A stretch of DNA of 34,816 nucleotides from a virus: positions 1 to 34,816 of IMG/VR virus record IMGVR_UViG_3300048672_000535. The stretch is one strand, 5' to 3'. Position numbers and translations under genes: made by a program. Every line of letters begins with the position of its first letter. Position 1 is the first letter of the stretch. Positions 1 to 8,226 of this stretch are shown here, in pieces. Under the pieces are notes generated by a model. It was not told where the DNA came from. It ran no database searches and worked only from the letters and a program-made list of their open reading frames with translations.

Positions 1-1231
1 GATCACGATTTTCCTTCTGGGTAGCATCAGTGAACTTGCTGATCTTGCGCAGGTTAGCCTTGTCAACATCCTTGTTCTTCTTGCGGAGTTCAGCCAGTTC
101 CTGTGCTTCCTTCTTCCGAATTTGTGCCTCAACAATTGGATCGATGATCTCTGGTGTGTTGATCACCTTCTTGGCAATCGCGTCAAAGTCAATGTCGCCA
201 AAGAATGACGTGACTTCCGCCACAGTATTCGTGCAACGCTCTTTGGTCTGGCTATCGAACTTCAAATTCCGGAATCCAGAAACCCAAGTAGCCAAGAGCA
301 AATGTTGCTTGATCTGGTTAGGTAGTACGTCGAACTTGTATTTCTTCTTGATGACAGTACGCAGTGCATCTGTGATCCTGTTCAGAATTACATCTACATG
401 GGTGCCGCCATTCTTGACGTTCAGGCCGTTAATGTACGACAAGGCACGGAACTCTTCCATCTCACCAGATGGAGCTACGATCATAGAGATCTTTTCTTCA
501 TCCAACAGGACAGAGTGCTCACTGAACTTCTTGGCGATATCCTTGAGTGAACGGAACTTAATCTTTTCACCATTGAAAGTGAACTGGATGCCCTTGTAAC
601 AAATAGCCAGGTTTTCGATGCGATCACGGAGATAGTCAATATGATTCTTGTCGATCTCTGTCATGCCAAATCGTTCTAGATCTGGGTAGAACTTGACAGT
701 AGTACCTTTAGTCTTGATCGGCTTGAGTTTGAATGAAACATCAGAGCAGTTGTTCTTCACAGAGACCACAATACCATCTGTGCCATTAGATGTAGTACCG
801 GTAAATTCCTTGCTGAACACAGATGTGGCGAAAGACCCGATGCCGTTCATACCCATAGTCTCGCGGTCATCTGTGAAGTTAGACCCAGACCTAGCACGAG
901 TCCAAGCAGCAACAGGCTGGTAAGTATCTCCAACCTTGTTCAGTGGGATACCGCGGCCGTTGTCTGTCACTTCAATGAAGCAACCAGAAATATCTGAGCC
1001 AACTGTTACCGAGATTTTGTTGGCATGCTCACCATCAGTGCGAATGAACTCATCAACACCGTTGTCAATGATCTCATTGACAACTTTCAGAAGGCCTGGG
1101 ACTACATGGATCACACCCCATTCATAGTTCAGAATACCGGAGTATTCTTCCAGAATGCAGGACCCGATGTACATCCCTGGCCTTCTGATGACATGTTGTG
1201 CATCAGTTAAAATTTCAAATTTTTGTTCCAT
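1..1231 (-). CDS. 39: DNA topoisomerase II large subunit, T4 gp39-like (C-terminus beyond window)
   Basis: This is the ATPase subunit of the phage type II topoisomerase, which relaxes DNA during replication. About 410 residues are visible from an ATG start, and the frame is still open at the window edge. GHKL motifs occur in order: EIIDNGVDE near residue 60 (N-box), DNGRGIP near 95, and MNGIGSF near 134 (glycine lid). A transducer-like region with SYINGLNVKNGGTHVD follows. The first residues MEQKFEILTDAQHVIRRPGMYIG are typical of the GyrB/gp39 start (shown here only as a short motif, RRPGMYIG). No TAG codon occurs in the visible frame. A minus-strand promoter core lies about 70 nt upstream, but HEG1 now sits behind it. 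Function is known from the family; the subunit split is inferred from T4. Confidence 0.93.
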   Translation of the reverse strand, partial: MEQKFEILTDAQHVIRRPGMYIGSCILEEYSGILNYEWGVIHVVPGLLKVVNEIIDNGVDEFIRTDGEHANKISVTVGSDISGCFIEVTDNGRGIPLNKVGDTYQPVAAWTRARSGSNFTDDRETMGMNGIGSFATSVFSKEFTGTTSNGTDGIVVSVKNNCSDVSFKLKPIKTKGTTVKFYPDLERFGMTEIDKNHIDYLRDRIENLAICYKGIQFTFNGEKIKFRSLKDIAKKFSEHSVLLDEEKISMIVAPSGEMEEFRALSYINGLNVKNGGTHVDVILNRITDALRTVIKKKYKFDVLPNQIKQHLLLATWVSGFRNLKFDSQTKERCTNTVAEVTSFFGDIDFDAIAKKVINTPEIIDPIVEAQIRKKEAQELAELRKKNKDVDKANLRKISKFTDATQKENRD

Positions 1232-1245
1232 CAAAACCCTCAAAG

Positions 1246-1253
1246 TATAAATA
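1246..1253 (+). promoter_or_regulatory. T4-type late promoter (TATAAATA) for HEG1
   Basis: A perfect TATAAATA octamer on the plus strand, 75 nt before the HEG1 start. In T4 this sequence alone specifies late transcription by gp55/gp33 sigma. It points away from the topoisomerase gene. Confidence 0.7.
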
Positions 1254-1298
1254 AAAAGTGGTACTCGCGGGACGGCAATCCCCAGTACCTTTAGACAT

Positions 1299-1323
1299 AT
1301 TATATCACAAAACTTAGGAGAAT
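1299..1323 (-). promoter_or_regulatory. Early/middle promoter core, upstream box missing
   Basis: The minus strand reads TGTGATATAAT, the extended -10 shared by the phage promoters, but the usual CTTTTATT box is absent. The adjoining bases are instead the AGGAG ribosome site of HEG1. HEG1 insertion probably replaced the box of the topoisomerase promoter. Confidence 0.5.
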
Positions 1324-1327
1324 TGTT

Positions 1328-2356
1328 ATGTCCAACGAGACTATTTACAATAGCAAATTTCGCGATGCATACCCAGATATTGATCTCTCAGAATACTTTG
1401 AATTCATAGAAAAACATAGACTACAAAAGTCAGTAAAATTTCAAACGGCGAATCACCACATTTTACCAAAATGGGCATTTTCAGAGTACAGAAATTTTGG
1501 TACAAATCCATGGAATAAAGTAATACTATAGCACAAAGATCATCTCAAAGCGCATTTCTTTTTATGGAAGAATTGGAGACATGTCAAAAATGCTTCCCCA
1601 TTATTATGGATGATGACTGATGAATTAAAATTCGCATTCACAGAAGAAAATATAGACAATATTAAAGAGTTATATGAAGAAGCATGTTCTGCTCATGCCA
1701 AGGAAGTCTCTTTCCAGTTTTCAGGTAAAACAAAATCAGATGAACACAAGAAAAATCTAAGTATTTCAAGAAAGAAAGACGGGAAATATAAAGGGTTGGT
1801 AAACTGTGAAGTGATAGAAACAGGAGAAAAAATAACTGTATCATCACAAGAATACAAAGAAAATAAAAATTTATACAAAAGACATAACATGGGTAAGCCC
1901 GCATGGAATTCTGGAATTAAAGGTGGATCTTGTAAAGATCTATTATCTGTGTACATTACCGGAACCGACTCATTAAAACGAATATAGACAGAAGAATATA
2001 AAAAGAACAAAGATCAATATACCCATCCATCTAAAGGCAAAACTGGAACACCTGATCATTTATGTGTTAGAAACATTTTGTCTGGTGACTATTCTAGAAT
2101 CTAGAGCGAAGAATATGAATCAAATAGAACAATATACGAATTTATTTCCGTTGGTAAGAAATGGTACAATAATGGGGAAATAAATCTTCGCTTTTCACCC
2201 GGTGATCAAATTCCAGAAGGGTTCACCTCCGGCAGAAAACCGAATAGCCTAAAAGGATTTAAGAAATCAGTTGTGACGTGTCCTCACTGTGGTATAACTG
2301 GCGGTCAAGGGAATTTAACTCGCTACCATTTTGATAAATGTAAACTGAAGAAATAA
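1328..2356 (+). CDS. HEG1: HNH homing endonuclease with three in-frame TAG codons
   Basis: A 342-residue reading frame from ATG (AGGAG 8 nt upstream) to TAA, if TAG at codons 68, 220 and 259 is read as an amino acid. The HNH core is NHHILPKWAF near residue 47, NPWNKVIL near 61, then TAG, then HKDHLKAHFFLWK. Downstream are repeated DNA-binding modules of the form R-I-TAG-(T/S)EEYxxN, and a C-terminal zinc finger CPHCG...H...C. All three segments stay in one frame and each TAG sits where relatives of this family commonly carry Ser or Thr, so the gene is better seen as recoded than broken. It is one of only two genes on the plus strand, with its own late promoter. It probably mobilises itself into phages lacking it. 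Confidence 0.85.
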
Positions 2357-2415
2357 CCTGCATCAGTCAAAATTTTAAATTCAGTCGTCATTATTTTCCT
2401 GTATGTAAAAGACTA

Positions 2416-2440
2416 ATTATATCACATTCTTTCTAGTGGA
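2416..2440 (-). promoter_or_regulatory. Promoter core inside the 3' end of the phosphatase gene
   Basis: Minus strand GTGATATAAT, an extended -10 element, without a clear CTTTTATT box. It points towards HEG1 and the topoisomerase, so HEG1 lies between two copies of this core. Confidence 0.45.
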
Positions 2441-2826
2441 TAGTCTTTCAGTGCATGCCAGCAGATGATTCTCAATGTGGAATCATCACGGTTATAGTCA
2501 TCATCAACGTGAATGAATTCCTTCTTCGCTTCGATGTCTTCTTCATACCCAGTATTTCGGAATGTGTGCATCGCCTGCTCGTAGTTCTCACGGTTCATGA
2601 AAACGATCTTGTCTGCCCACATAATCAAGTTGGCAGACAATGGAATCAGTGCTACTGGATCAGTACCACAAGAACGAGTATTGAAGCCCATCCCAGTAGC
2701 CACATCTGCCGCAGTTGGTGAACGAAGCATACCAACAGAACATACAAACAACAACCGAGTGGCATTACCTTGGTACTGGTTGTTGTATGGAGCACTCAGC
2801 TCAAAGATTTTAGAAGTTTTCGACAT
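2422..2826 (-). CDS. Low-molecular-weight protein tyrosine phosphatase-like protein
   Basis: 134 residues, ATG to TGA. The segment LLFVCSVGMLRSPTAADVA near residues 25-43 matches the N-terminal P-loop of LMW phosphatases, C-X5-R-S, with the catalytic Cys and Arg present. The domain is shorter than the usual ~150-residue enzyme and lacks an obvious C-terminal DPY loop; DDDYNRDD near 108-115 could serve as a general-acid loop. It overlaps the upstream membrane-protein gene by 31 nt, so the two are co-transcribed. Activity on phosphotyrosine or arsenate is inference. Confidence 0.7.
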   Translation of the reverse strand: MSKTSKIFELSAPYNNQYQGNATRLLFVCSVGMLRSPTAADVATGMGFNTRSCGTDPVALIPLSANLIMWADKIVFMNRENYEQAMHTFRNTGYEEDIEAKKEFIHVDDDYNRDDSTLRIICWHALKDYPLERM

Positions 2827-2972
2827 AATACATAAACGGATACTAGAAGACCTACCGGAAACAGAAAAATCCGATCATACCAAGGTTCTGGTCCATTCTT
2901 GTCGCCGAGACGAGAAATAAACCAATATACACTAAAGACTGTATAGAGTAACAGAATTAGAAGATAAATCAT
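2796..2972 (-). CDS. Small membrane protein, 58 aa
   Basis: ATG overlaps the stop of the upstream gene as ATGA and the stop lies inside the phosphatase gene start. The product has two hydrophobic stretches (residues 2-20 and 37-50) joined by a short charged loop, DKNGPEPWYDR. I do not recognise the family. Overlaps on both sides support it as a real, translationally coupled gene. Confidence 0.65.
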   Translation of the reverse strand: MIYLLILLLYTVFSVYWFISRLGDKNGPEPWYDRIFLFPVGLLVSVYVLCRKLLKSLS

Positions 2973-3163
2973 TTCTTGAAGAATTCTTGCATCTGTGATG
3001 TCAGTGCAATGATGGTGGACGTTACGTAGTCTGTCTCAAATTCATCCAGGTTCCGAATGTGTGATTCGGAGCCATTATCGTAAGTTCTGAATAGGGAAAC
3101 TACCTTCAAGTCGGGAGACACTTGAAGGTAAGCGGATGGATCTCGTTTGAGTGGTATTTTCAT
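2969..3163 (-). CDS. Hypothetical protein, 64 aa
   Basis: Soluble 64-residue product with no motif I recognise. It overlaps the genes on both sides by 1-4 nt, the ATGA style that marks translational coupling in this operon. Confidence 0.65.
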   Translation of the reverse strand: MKIPLKRDPSAYLQVSPDLKVVSLFRTYDNGSESHIRNLDEFETDYVTSTIIALTSQMQEFFKK

Positions 3164-3345
3164 CAGATTACTCCAAAGTGCATCAGCATTTTTTCAATTG
3201 CAACATACCACGCCCAGAGAGGAATGATCACAGCGAACAGAGTTGACCAGAAACCATTTGCGATCACAATACCAGCCACCCAAAGAGGGATGGTAACAAA
3301 AGGCACGGGCAACAAACTGATGGTGATAGTTTTACGAGTAGCCAT
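3163..3345 (-). CDS. Small membrane protein, 60 aa
   Basis: Begins with a short basic segment (MATRKT), followed by two hydrophobic helices covering nearly the whole protein and separated by ANGFW. Likely an inner-membrane protein. It sits 1 nt after the preceding gene and shares one base with the next. Function unknown. Confidence 0.65.
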   Translation of the reverse strand: MATRKTITISLLPVPFVTIPLWVAGIVIANGFWSTLFAVIIPLWAWYVAIEKMLMHFGVI

Positions 3346-3346
3346 T

Positions 3347-3514
3347 TCAGTCTTTCAATTGAGCAATGAATTCTTCGAAGAGGTAACCTTCTTCTTGCAA
3401 TTCTGTGAGCATTTCACCATTGAAGCAAGGGCGATCACCGTGTTTCATGATGTACTCAGCATATTCGGAAGAGTACATCAGATCATCAAGTTGGGATTCA
3501 GTGTATTTGTTCAT
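3347..3514 (-). CDS. Hypothetical acidic protein, 55 aa, leaderless start
   Basis: First gene after a promoter. Its ATG lies six bases past the TATAAT box, where transcription would be expected to begin, and no ribosome-binding site is visible. The product is acidic, with the pattern ESQLDDLMYSSEYAEYI and ELQEEGYLFEEFI, likely helical. Family not recognised. Confidence 0.7.
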   Translation of the reverse strand: MNKYTESQLDDLMYSSEYAEYIMKHGDRPCFNGEMLTELQEEGYLFEEFIAQLKD

Positions 3515-3520
3515 GGATGT

Positions 3521-3545
3521 ATTATACCACGGAACTGAATAAAAG
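3521..3545 (-). promoter_or_regulatory. Promoter, CTTTTATT box plus extended -10
   Basis: Minus strand reads GCTTTTATT, 11 nt, then TATAAT preceded by GTGG. This is the best copy of the family found all over the window. The box is centred near -30, as in T4 MotA-dependent middle promoters, not at -35. It drives the ten or so genes down to HEG1. Confidence 0.8.
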
Positions 3546-3550
3546 CTTGT

Positions 3551-3826
3551 TTAGCTCAAAGCAATGCCACTGGTTCGCTGCAGGTAGTTCTTCTCGATGT
3601 CTGTATCAACATCACCAACGGCGATGATGTGATCAGAATTAAGCAAGATCTCATCTCCTTTGATTGTGTGCATATATGGCATCATTCCCATCCCCATTCT
3701 ACCATCAGGGCCCTGTTGAACAAAAACCTGCATGACATGACTATAAGTATGCCCACCGGAGAATCGCGTCACCTTTCGACCGATAAGTTCATCACCATTA
3801 CTCATTTTCAAACATACTACATTCAT
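3551..3826 (-). CDS. Hypothetical protein, 91 aa, small beta-barrel-like
   Basis: Start chosen at the ATG one base after the upstream TAA. The N-terminus VVCLKMSNGDELIGRKV resembles the first strands of Sm-like barrels (strand, G-D/E-x-x-x-G). The middle is rich in Met and Gly (GRMGMGMMPYM). Sm-like fold is only a suggestion. The next downstream element is a promoter, so this is the last gene of its operon. Confidence 0.6.
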   Translation of the reverse strand: MNVVCLKMSNGDELIGRKVTRFSGGHTYSHVMQVFVQQGPDGRMGMGMMPYMHTIKGDEILLNSDHIIAVGDVDTDIEKNYLQRTSGIALS

Positions 3827-3827
3827 T

Positions 3828-4172
3828 TTACATATCCAATTCAAGTTGTTGTTTCATTTTCAAGGTTTCTGGGATCTCAGGGCAGACTCTGTGCTCCCAC
3901 CACTCAGACCCATCATATTCACCTCGTTCCAGCCAAGTACCATCATTAAGCCAAACTGTGCCGAACAATTCCTGACAGCCATAGCCGTTCTCATACTCGA
4001 AGTCTAGAGAATCCAAGAATGCATCCAATTCAGCATCAGAATAACCTTCTTTCAACTCTATTTGTGCCTGGGTAACATCGCCGAAGTCCGGGCCATGTTT
4101 GATACTTGCGCACTTAACATTCGAATATCGGCCAGAAATTACTTTATTCAATTCGTCTTTAGCATTTCTCAC
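3828..4172 (-). CDS. Hypothetical protein, 114 aa
   Basis: ATG overlaps the stop of the upstream gene by 4 nt. The C-terminal half has the aromatic pattern GTVWLNDGTWLERGEYDGSEWWEH, suggesting beta hairpins (quoted motif: GEYDGSEWWEH). Not recognised. Confidence 0.65.
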   Translation of the reverse strand: MRNAKDELNKVISGRYSNVKCASIKHGPDFGDVTQAQIELKEGYSDAELDAFLDSLDFEYENGYGCQELFGTVWLNDGTWLERGEYDGSEWWEHRVCPEIPETLKMKQQLELDM

Positions 4173-4681
4173 AATACTTCTCCTTCTTCCATTTCATAAA
4201 ATTCACCTTCACGTATGATCACAGATTTACCTCTTGGAAAAGAATCTCCATCCCAGAGTGTACGGCCGGCCATGCTGAACATACCGGTATCTGTCACCGG
4301 CATCCACCAGCCGCCATCGATCATGATCTTTCCAGTCTTGGATTCAAACGACCGGAAGTCATGTTGGAAACGAGAGTAGATCAAGTCACCTTCTTTGTCT
4401 TCATAGACGGCCAGAAGCAACTTCTCTACATGAGATGCACCTGTGATATAAGCAACGCCGTCACGCGGATAAACAGCAAAGTAATTACTGTGCCCAAGTT
4501 CGGTCTTGGGATTTGGTTCATAGAACACTTCCGCATGAAAATCAGTAAACTCACCTCGATTATCACGAAGAGGGAACTGACCGACGTATTTGGCAGTAGG
4601 ATAGTGCTTTAGAACAACTTCAATATTGATGACAGAAGATGTAAAGTACTTCAGGAATTTGCTTTGATCAAGTTTTTTCAT
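4169..4681 (-). CDS. Hypothetical protein, 170 aa
   Basis: The ATG at MKKLDQ is preferred over an in-frame TTG five codons earlier. Soluble mixed alpha/beta product with GGWWMPVTDTGMF near residue 120. It follows the AAA+ ATPase gene closely and overlaps the next gene by 4 nt, so it may act with the ATPase. Family not recognised. Confidence 0.65.
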   Translation of the reverse strand: MKKLDQSKFLKYFTSSVINIEVVLKHYPTAKYVGQFPLRDNRGEFTDFHAEVFYEPNPKTELGHSNYFAVYPRDGVAYITGASHVEKLLLAVYEDKEGDLIYSRFQHDFRSFESKTGKIMIDGGWWMPVTDTGMFSMAGRTLWDGDSFPRGKSVIIREGEFYEMEEGEVL

Positions 4682-4692
4682 TCTACCGTACC

Positions 4693-5778
4693 TCAAAAGG
4701 CCCCCATTACGTTAAAGACTTTCTGAACTTCTTGCCATGCTTCGATCTTTAGCTTACCGAACGTGTAAGAATCAACTTCAAAATATGCAATACCAGTTTC
4801 TTTATCAAAGGACTTCAATGTCTTTTGAACATCAAAGTATTCCCACTCGGCCACAGATTCTTTGAAGTCGCTATCCTTATCTACCAATTCATCAGCAGCG
4901 ATTCGAATACCATAGTCAGTATCAGAGAATAGGTCATTGACTGTGTCATTCACGACTGAAACAGTTTTATACCGATCACTCTCAACACGGAACCTAGCTT
5001 TCATCTCGGATGTTGGTTGCACGTTCATATACTTCATGACTTCTTTGGCAGGCTCATTATATCTGTTCATTTCCTCAACGAGCGAGCTCATCGAATCAAA
5101 TGAAGCACCAACAAACAGTTTACTCAACAAAGTAATCAAACCTTCACGATGCTCGGGGTTTACCACATTTTCATTGACATATGCGACCATAAAATCATGG
5201 TCAACACCATCATACTTGAAGTGGTAGTACAAACGACCCGGACGGCTGATGAATGGGTCAACTAGTTTGTTGACATTATTCACAGTTACCAAGAACAATT
5301 TCTTCTGGGTGTATGTACCGTCGAAGATTGTCAGCACTGCTTCTTGATCTTCTTCGTTATACACCTTTTCAAACTCATCAAAGAAGATAACACATTCCAT
5401 GTCAATGGAAGCCAAGAAGGAACTGAACTTATCGCCAGTATACGGTTCATTAATGATTACAGTAGAAATGCCTTGCTTAGAGCACTCAATACAGACCTCG
5501 CGTGCCAAGAGTGTCTTACCGCTACCAGGAACACCGGAGAGCAAAACACCTGTAGACTTAATACGAGACATGTAAGTGCCGATGATACGAGCAGAACGGG
5601 GTCTTACATCACCGTAGTATTTCTTAGGCTGCTCGAAAGCATCAATACGCTTCAAGTAGAAGTCGCCTGATGGTGTCACCTGGACGATATAATTTGCAAC
5701 TGGCAAAGTAGATGATACTTGCAGATCTGTCTCATCTGCAATATTGACACGAGTACCAGAAGAAAGATAGATAGACAT
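4693..5778 (-). CDS. AAA+ ATPase
   Basis: 361 residues. Walker A GVPGSGKT lies at 82-89, Walker B IFFDEFEK at 131-138, and an arginine-finger-like SRPGRLYYHFKYD follows near 190, the order of classical AAA domains. The first 70 residues form a separate N-domain, and the last 100 residues are not recognised. It could be an unfoldase or a remodelling factor of phage or host complexes. No protease motif (HEXXH) follows, so it is not FtsH-like. It heads a short operon with the 170-aa protein. No TAG codons. Confidence 0.85.
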   Translation of the reverse strand: MSIYLSSGTRVNIADETDLQVSSTLPVANYIVQVTPSGDFYLKRIDAFEQPKKYYGDVRPRSARIIGTYMSRIKSTGVLLSGVPGSGKTLLAREVCIECSKQGISTVIINEPYTGDKFSSFLASIDMECVIFFDEFEKVYNEEDQEAVLTIFDGTYTQKKLFLVTVNNVNKLVDPFISRPGRLYYHFKYDGVDHDFMVAYVNENVVNPEHREGLITLLSKLFVGASFDSMSSLVEEMNRYNEPAKEVMKYMNVQPTSEMKARFRVESDRYKTVSVVNDTVNDLFSDTDYGIRIAADELVDKDSDFKESVAEWEYFDVQKTLKSFDKETGIAYFEVDSYTFGKLKIEAWQEVQKVFNVMGAF

Positions 5779-5788
5779 AATAAAAATT

Positions 5789-6142
5789 TCAATCGTTAGA
5801 TGTAAAAGGTACTTCGGAAACGTTCAGACAAAAACCACCATAGTAGCCATTATGCTCGTTATGCATAGACAGTGTGATTGGACCAACAGAAGTCATGATT
5901 TCCAGGAACTGAACTTCATGACAACCGTACTCAGCATCTGGAGCATCTGGAGCATCTATTACTTCATGTCTGATGTAACGAGCCCCGATATATTCTTTCA
6001 GATCATCACCATCATTAGACATGTAACGGTGTTCGCAACAAGACTGGCCAGCATCAGTGAAATTCAGACCCGAACCGTCTTCAAACCTGATGTGTAATAC
6101 ATCATTGAACAACAACACCTCAGAGATAACTCTGTCTTTCAT
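5789..6142 (-). CDS. Conserved phage protein, 117 aa (DUF7448-like)
   Basis: The segments TDAGQSCCEHRYMSNDGDDL and HNEHNGYYGGF are characteristic of a small phage family that I believe is catalogued as DUF7448. The Cys pair and several His residues could bind metal. I chose the ATG preceded by AGGA; an in-frame ATG eight codons earlier lies exactly six bases after the promoter -10 and could give a leaderless, longer form. Function unknown. Confidence 0.7.
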   Translation of the reverse strand: MKDRVISEVLLFNDVLHIRFEDGSGLNFTDAGQSCCEHRYMSNDGDDLKEYIGARYIRHEVIDAPDAPDAEYGCHEVQFLEIMTSVGPITLSMHNEHNGYYGGFCLNVSEVPFTSND

Positions 6143-6172
6143 CTTAATTCCTAAGTTTGTTTCCATGTTGGT

Positions 6173-6197
6173 ATTATAACACTGATTTCGATAAAAG
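6173..6197 (-). promoter_or_regulatory. Promoter, CTTTTAT box plus extended -10
   Basis: Minus strand CTTTTAT, spacer, GTGTTATAAT. The first in-frame ATG downstream comes six bases after TATAAT. Confidence 0.75.
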
Positions 6198-6203
6198 AAA
6201 CTT

Positions 6204-6569
6204 TTATGTTGAATCTTGCTTTGGAGCCCACATTTTTGCAAACTTCAGGACGTTTGGAATCTCGATCCTAGGACACACCACGATGCAGGATGGTTGTCCA
6301 TCAAGAGTCTTATTCTCATGTCCAAGATGAACATCGTCAAGTGCTGCAATCTTGTCAAACTCTTTTCGATTGACCCGAAGAGTAACCTTCTTGAATGAAT
6401 TGATCAACCAATCCATATAGACTGGGTGTCCACGATCATTGTAGATGTCATCATAAAAAGTTTCGGCGAACTTCATATGAGCATTCAGGACGGAATGCGC
6501 GACTAGCGTCGGAACCATGTAGTCTGGAACTTCATCTAGAACAGCGATATACAATTTCAAGTCAGCCAT
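6204..6569 (-). CDS. Conserved phage protein, 121 aa, possibly PTH2-like
   Basis: Starts MADLKLYIAVLDEVPDYMVP followed by TLVAHSVLNAH. The order (strand KLYIAV, then a loop, then helix with AHSVLNAH) resembles the peptidyl-tRNA hydrolase 2 fold (strand, GKxxAQxxHA), as does the late CIVVCPR strand. The PTH2 catalytic residues are not clearly present, so a real hydrolase activity is doubtful. It overlaps the upstream gene by 8 nt. Confidence 0.55.
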   Translation of the reverse strand: MADLKLYIAVLDEVPDYMVPTLVAHSVLNAHMKFAETFYDDIYNDRGHPVYMDWLINSFKKVTLRVNRKEFDKIAALDDVHLGHENKTLDGQPSCIVVCPRIEIPNVLKFAKMWAPKQDST

Positions 6570-6840
6570 AATATCCATGCTCTTTGTATGTTTGATTGAA
6601 TCTCTTTTCACAGCAGACACATTGGTTCCATCTTTCAGTGTAAGCTTTGTCGTTGTATGAACCGGGAAAGTAGTGTTCTTTATTGGCTAACTCTGTATGC
6701 GGACAACCATCCAGCAAGTCAGCTAATAACTTTTCAGCTTTTCTTAGTTCTTCGCGTTTAGAAGAAATTTCTGCTGATAGTCCATCGTACGCCATTTTCC
6801 AGAGAGCATTGGTGGTATTCAGTGCCATCCGTATTTCCAT
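6562..6840 (-). CDS. Small zinc-binding protein with coiled coil, 92 aa
   Basis: A charged helical stretch SSKREELRKAEKLLADLL is followed by CPHTE and then NQCVCCEKRF, giving a possible Zn site CPH...CxCC. The start MEIR or the later MALN are both possible; the gene overlaps the upstream one by 22 nt. Confidence 0.6.
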   Translation of the reverse strand: MEIRMALNTTNALWKMAYDGLSAEISSKREELRKAEKLLADLLDGCPHTELANKEHYFPGSYNDKAYTERWNQCVCCEKRFNQTYKEHGYYG

Positions 6841-7172
6841 TTCTTAATGAACAATCCATCACTGCGAAAACTATTCCACATCAGATTCCATTCATATGGA
6901 AACCCAATCGACCGAGCACCATCATTGAGTTCAACGGTGATTTTTGTTTTAGTATGAATACTTCTCATTAAAACATCAGGCATTCCCTTTGTGGTCTTGA
7001 TATTTTCATACCAAACTTCTTCAGATCGAATCTGTGATTGGGCATTAGTCACAATGTCGTATACTGATTGTTCGGTGTCATCATTTTCAATTTCAATCTG
7101 GACATCAGAATCGTAGCTGTAATAATCGCGGATGATCTGTTGTGCTTCTTTGGAAGTAAGTGTGATTTTCAT
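6819..7172 (-). CDS. Hypothetical protein, 117 aa
   Basis: The ATG overlaps the stop of the 53-aa gene as ATGA. N-terminal KITLTSKEAQQIIRDYY looks like a short helix-forming domain. No known motif. It is in the middle of an overlapped gene train. Confidence 0.65.
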   Translation of the reverse strand: MKITLTSKEAQQIIRDYYSYDSDVQIEIENDDTEQSVYDIVTNAQSQIRSEEVWYENIKTTKGMPDVLMRSIHTKTKITVELNDGARSIGFPYEWNLMWNSFRSDGLFIKKWKYGWH

Positions 7173-7330
7173 AGAGAATCAATATCTTTCTGACAGTCTT
7201 TTGCTACCTGACTCAAAATATCATCGATGTCGTTGGCAACATTCAATGCTTCCTGGAGAAGCAAAGTAATGTCTTCCGGCGTTTTAGGGGCTACCATTGC
7301 ATAAGGGTCAAATTTATCAAGAATTTTCAT
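7169..7330 (-). CDS. Small acidic protein, 53 aa
   Basis: ATG shares a base with the TGA of the preceding gene (TGATG) and its stop overlaps the next ATG (ATGA). The product, starting MKILDKFDPYAMVAPKTPED, is acidic and probably helical (DDILSQVAKDCQKDIDSL). Its size is typical for a T4-like operon. Function unknown. Confidence 0.7.
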   Translation of the reverse strand: MKILDKFDPYAMVAPKTPEDITLLLQEALNVANDIDDILSQVAKDCQKDIDSL

Positions 7331-7809
7331 CATTTCAGCTTATTCCGAATCAACTGTTCCAATTCTGCAATCGTTTCAACCACCGGAACTTTATAGAATT
7401 TGCAAACAATGTCCACATTTCCTTTTCGGAAATATCCAGTAGGACAGACGACGCCAATCACTCCTCCATCGGGTGCAACCAAACCAAGTTCCAACAATGT
7501 GATTGGTGAAATTGTAGCAGGATCAAAGACGAAAATCTGGTATTCAGAAAGTTTCATCAACCCATTCAATTCCCATGTGACTTGGTCATTGAACTGTGGG
7601 TTATCGATTTCCTGTTTCCAAGAAGAATCCCAATCATCGCGGCGTGGATTCAAGTAGCGAATCGGAAGATCACTGGTGCGATTGAACAACTCAGTCTGCC
7701 AATCAACAGCTTTACCCATCTCAATTGAGCCTGCCATGAAGATTGTTGTCAGTTCCAACTCACATGGGTGGACGTATTCAGGTGCCTTCAGCAGAGTTGC
7801 TTGCGTCAT
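7330..7809 (-). CDS. Nucleoside 2-deoxyribosyltransferase-like protein
   Basis: 159 residues from the ATG preceded by AAAGG. Motifs of the NDT-like superfamily appear in order: IFMAGSIEMG near residue 22, LNPRRDDWD near 49, NPQFNDQVTWEL near 66, and VFDPATISPITLLELG near 92, the last containing the expected catalytic Glu. Such enzymes exchange or hydrolyse nucleobases of deoxynucleosides, so a role in phage nucleotide salvage or in making modified precursors is plausible. Confidence 0.75.
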   Translation of the reverse strand: MTQATLLKAPEYVHPCELELTTIFMAGSIEMGKAVDWQTELFNRTSDLPIRYLNPRRDDWDSSWKQEIDNPQFNDQVTWELNGLMKLSEYQIFVFDPATISPITLLELGLVAPDGGVIGVVCPTGYFRKGNVDIVCKFYKVPVVETIAELEQLIRNKLK

Positions 7810-7810
7810 T

Positions 7811-8032
7811 TTATTGCCTTTTTGGGTATTCATGTTCATCGAATTCACCATCACGCTTCCCATTTGCGTCATAGACACTATAAGAAGTAACGAATGTTGA
7901 TTGTTCGAAACAATTCATCATCAAAAACAATGCCAATCCATTGCGAGGATCATACCCAACTCGAAAAGATTCGGTATAGTGCCCTTCAGTAGAATAATTT
8001 ACACTGACCAAGATGGTGTTTTCTTGCGTCAT
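7811..8032 (-). CDS. Hypothetical protein, 73 aa
   Basis: Beta-rich product (TILVSVNYSTEGHYTESFRV) that ends one base before the next gene starts. It overlaps the upstream membrane gene by 4 nt. Not recognised. Confidence 0.6.
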   Translation of the reverse strand: MTQENTILVSVNYSTEGHYTESFRVGYDPRNGLALFLMMNCFEQSTFVTSYSVYDANGKRDGEFDEHEYPKRQ

Positions 8033-8226
8033 ACAAATAACTTCCAGATGAATTTGATCAGAGCAAAGATTGCTTGGATGTAAGTAAACCCCAAGATGAC
8101 AACAATCAAACCGACTGACAACTTTTCATCGGTTTTCCAATCTTGTTCAATTGCTCTAGCGATTCGCTCAGTGAACATAATCAGAAGAATCCAGTGTGGA
8201 TCTTTATTTTGTTCGGTCATTTTCAT
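8029..8226 (-). CDS. Small membrane protein, 65 aa
   Basis: One amphipathic segment near residues 10-30, then a hydrophobic helix (VGLIVVILGFTYIQAIFALI) near the C-terminus. First of three adjacent membrane-protein genes with overlapping ends. Confidence 0.6.
   Translation of the reverse strand: MKMTEQNKDPHWILLIMFTERIARAIEQDWKTDEKLSVGLIVVILGFTYIQAIFALIKFIWKLFV

Noticed and set aside
30-1210. Plus-strand open frames across the first 1.2 kb
   Set aside because: They are antisense to the topoisomerase frame, which carries all its motifs. The same applies to nearly all other plus-strand frames in the window.
1328-2356. HEG1 as a decayed pseudogene with three nonsense mutations
   Set aside because: All interruptions are TAG, never TAA or TGA, the frame is intact for 342 codons, and five other genes show the same pattern alongside a CUA tRNA.
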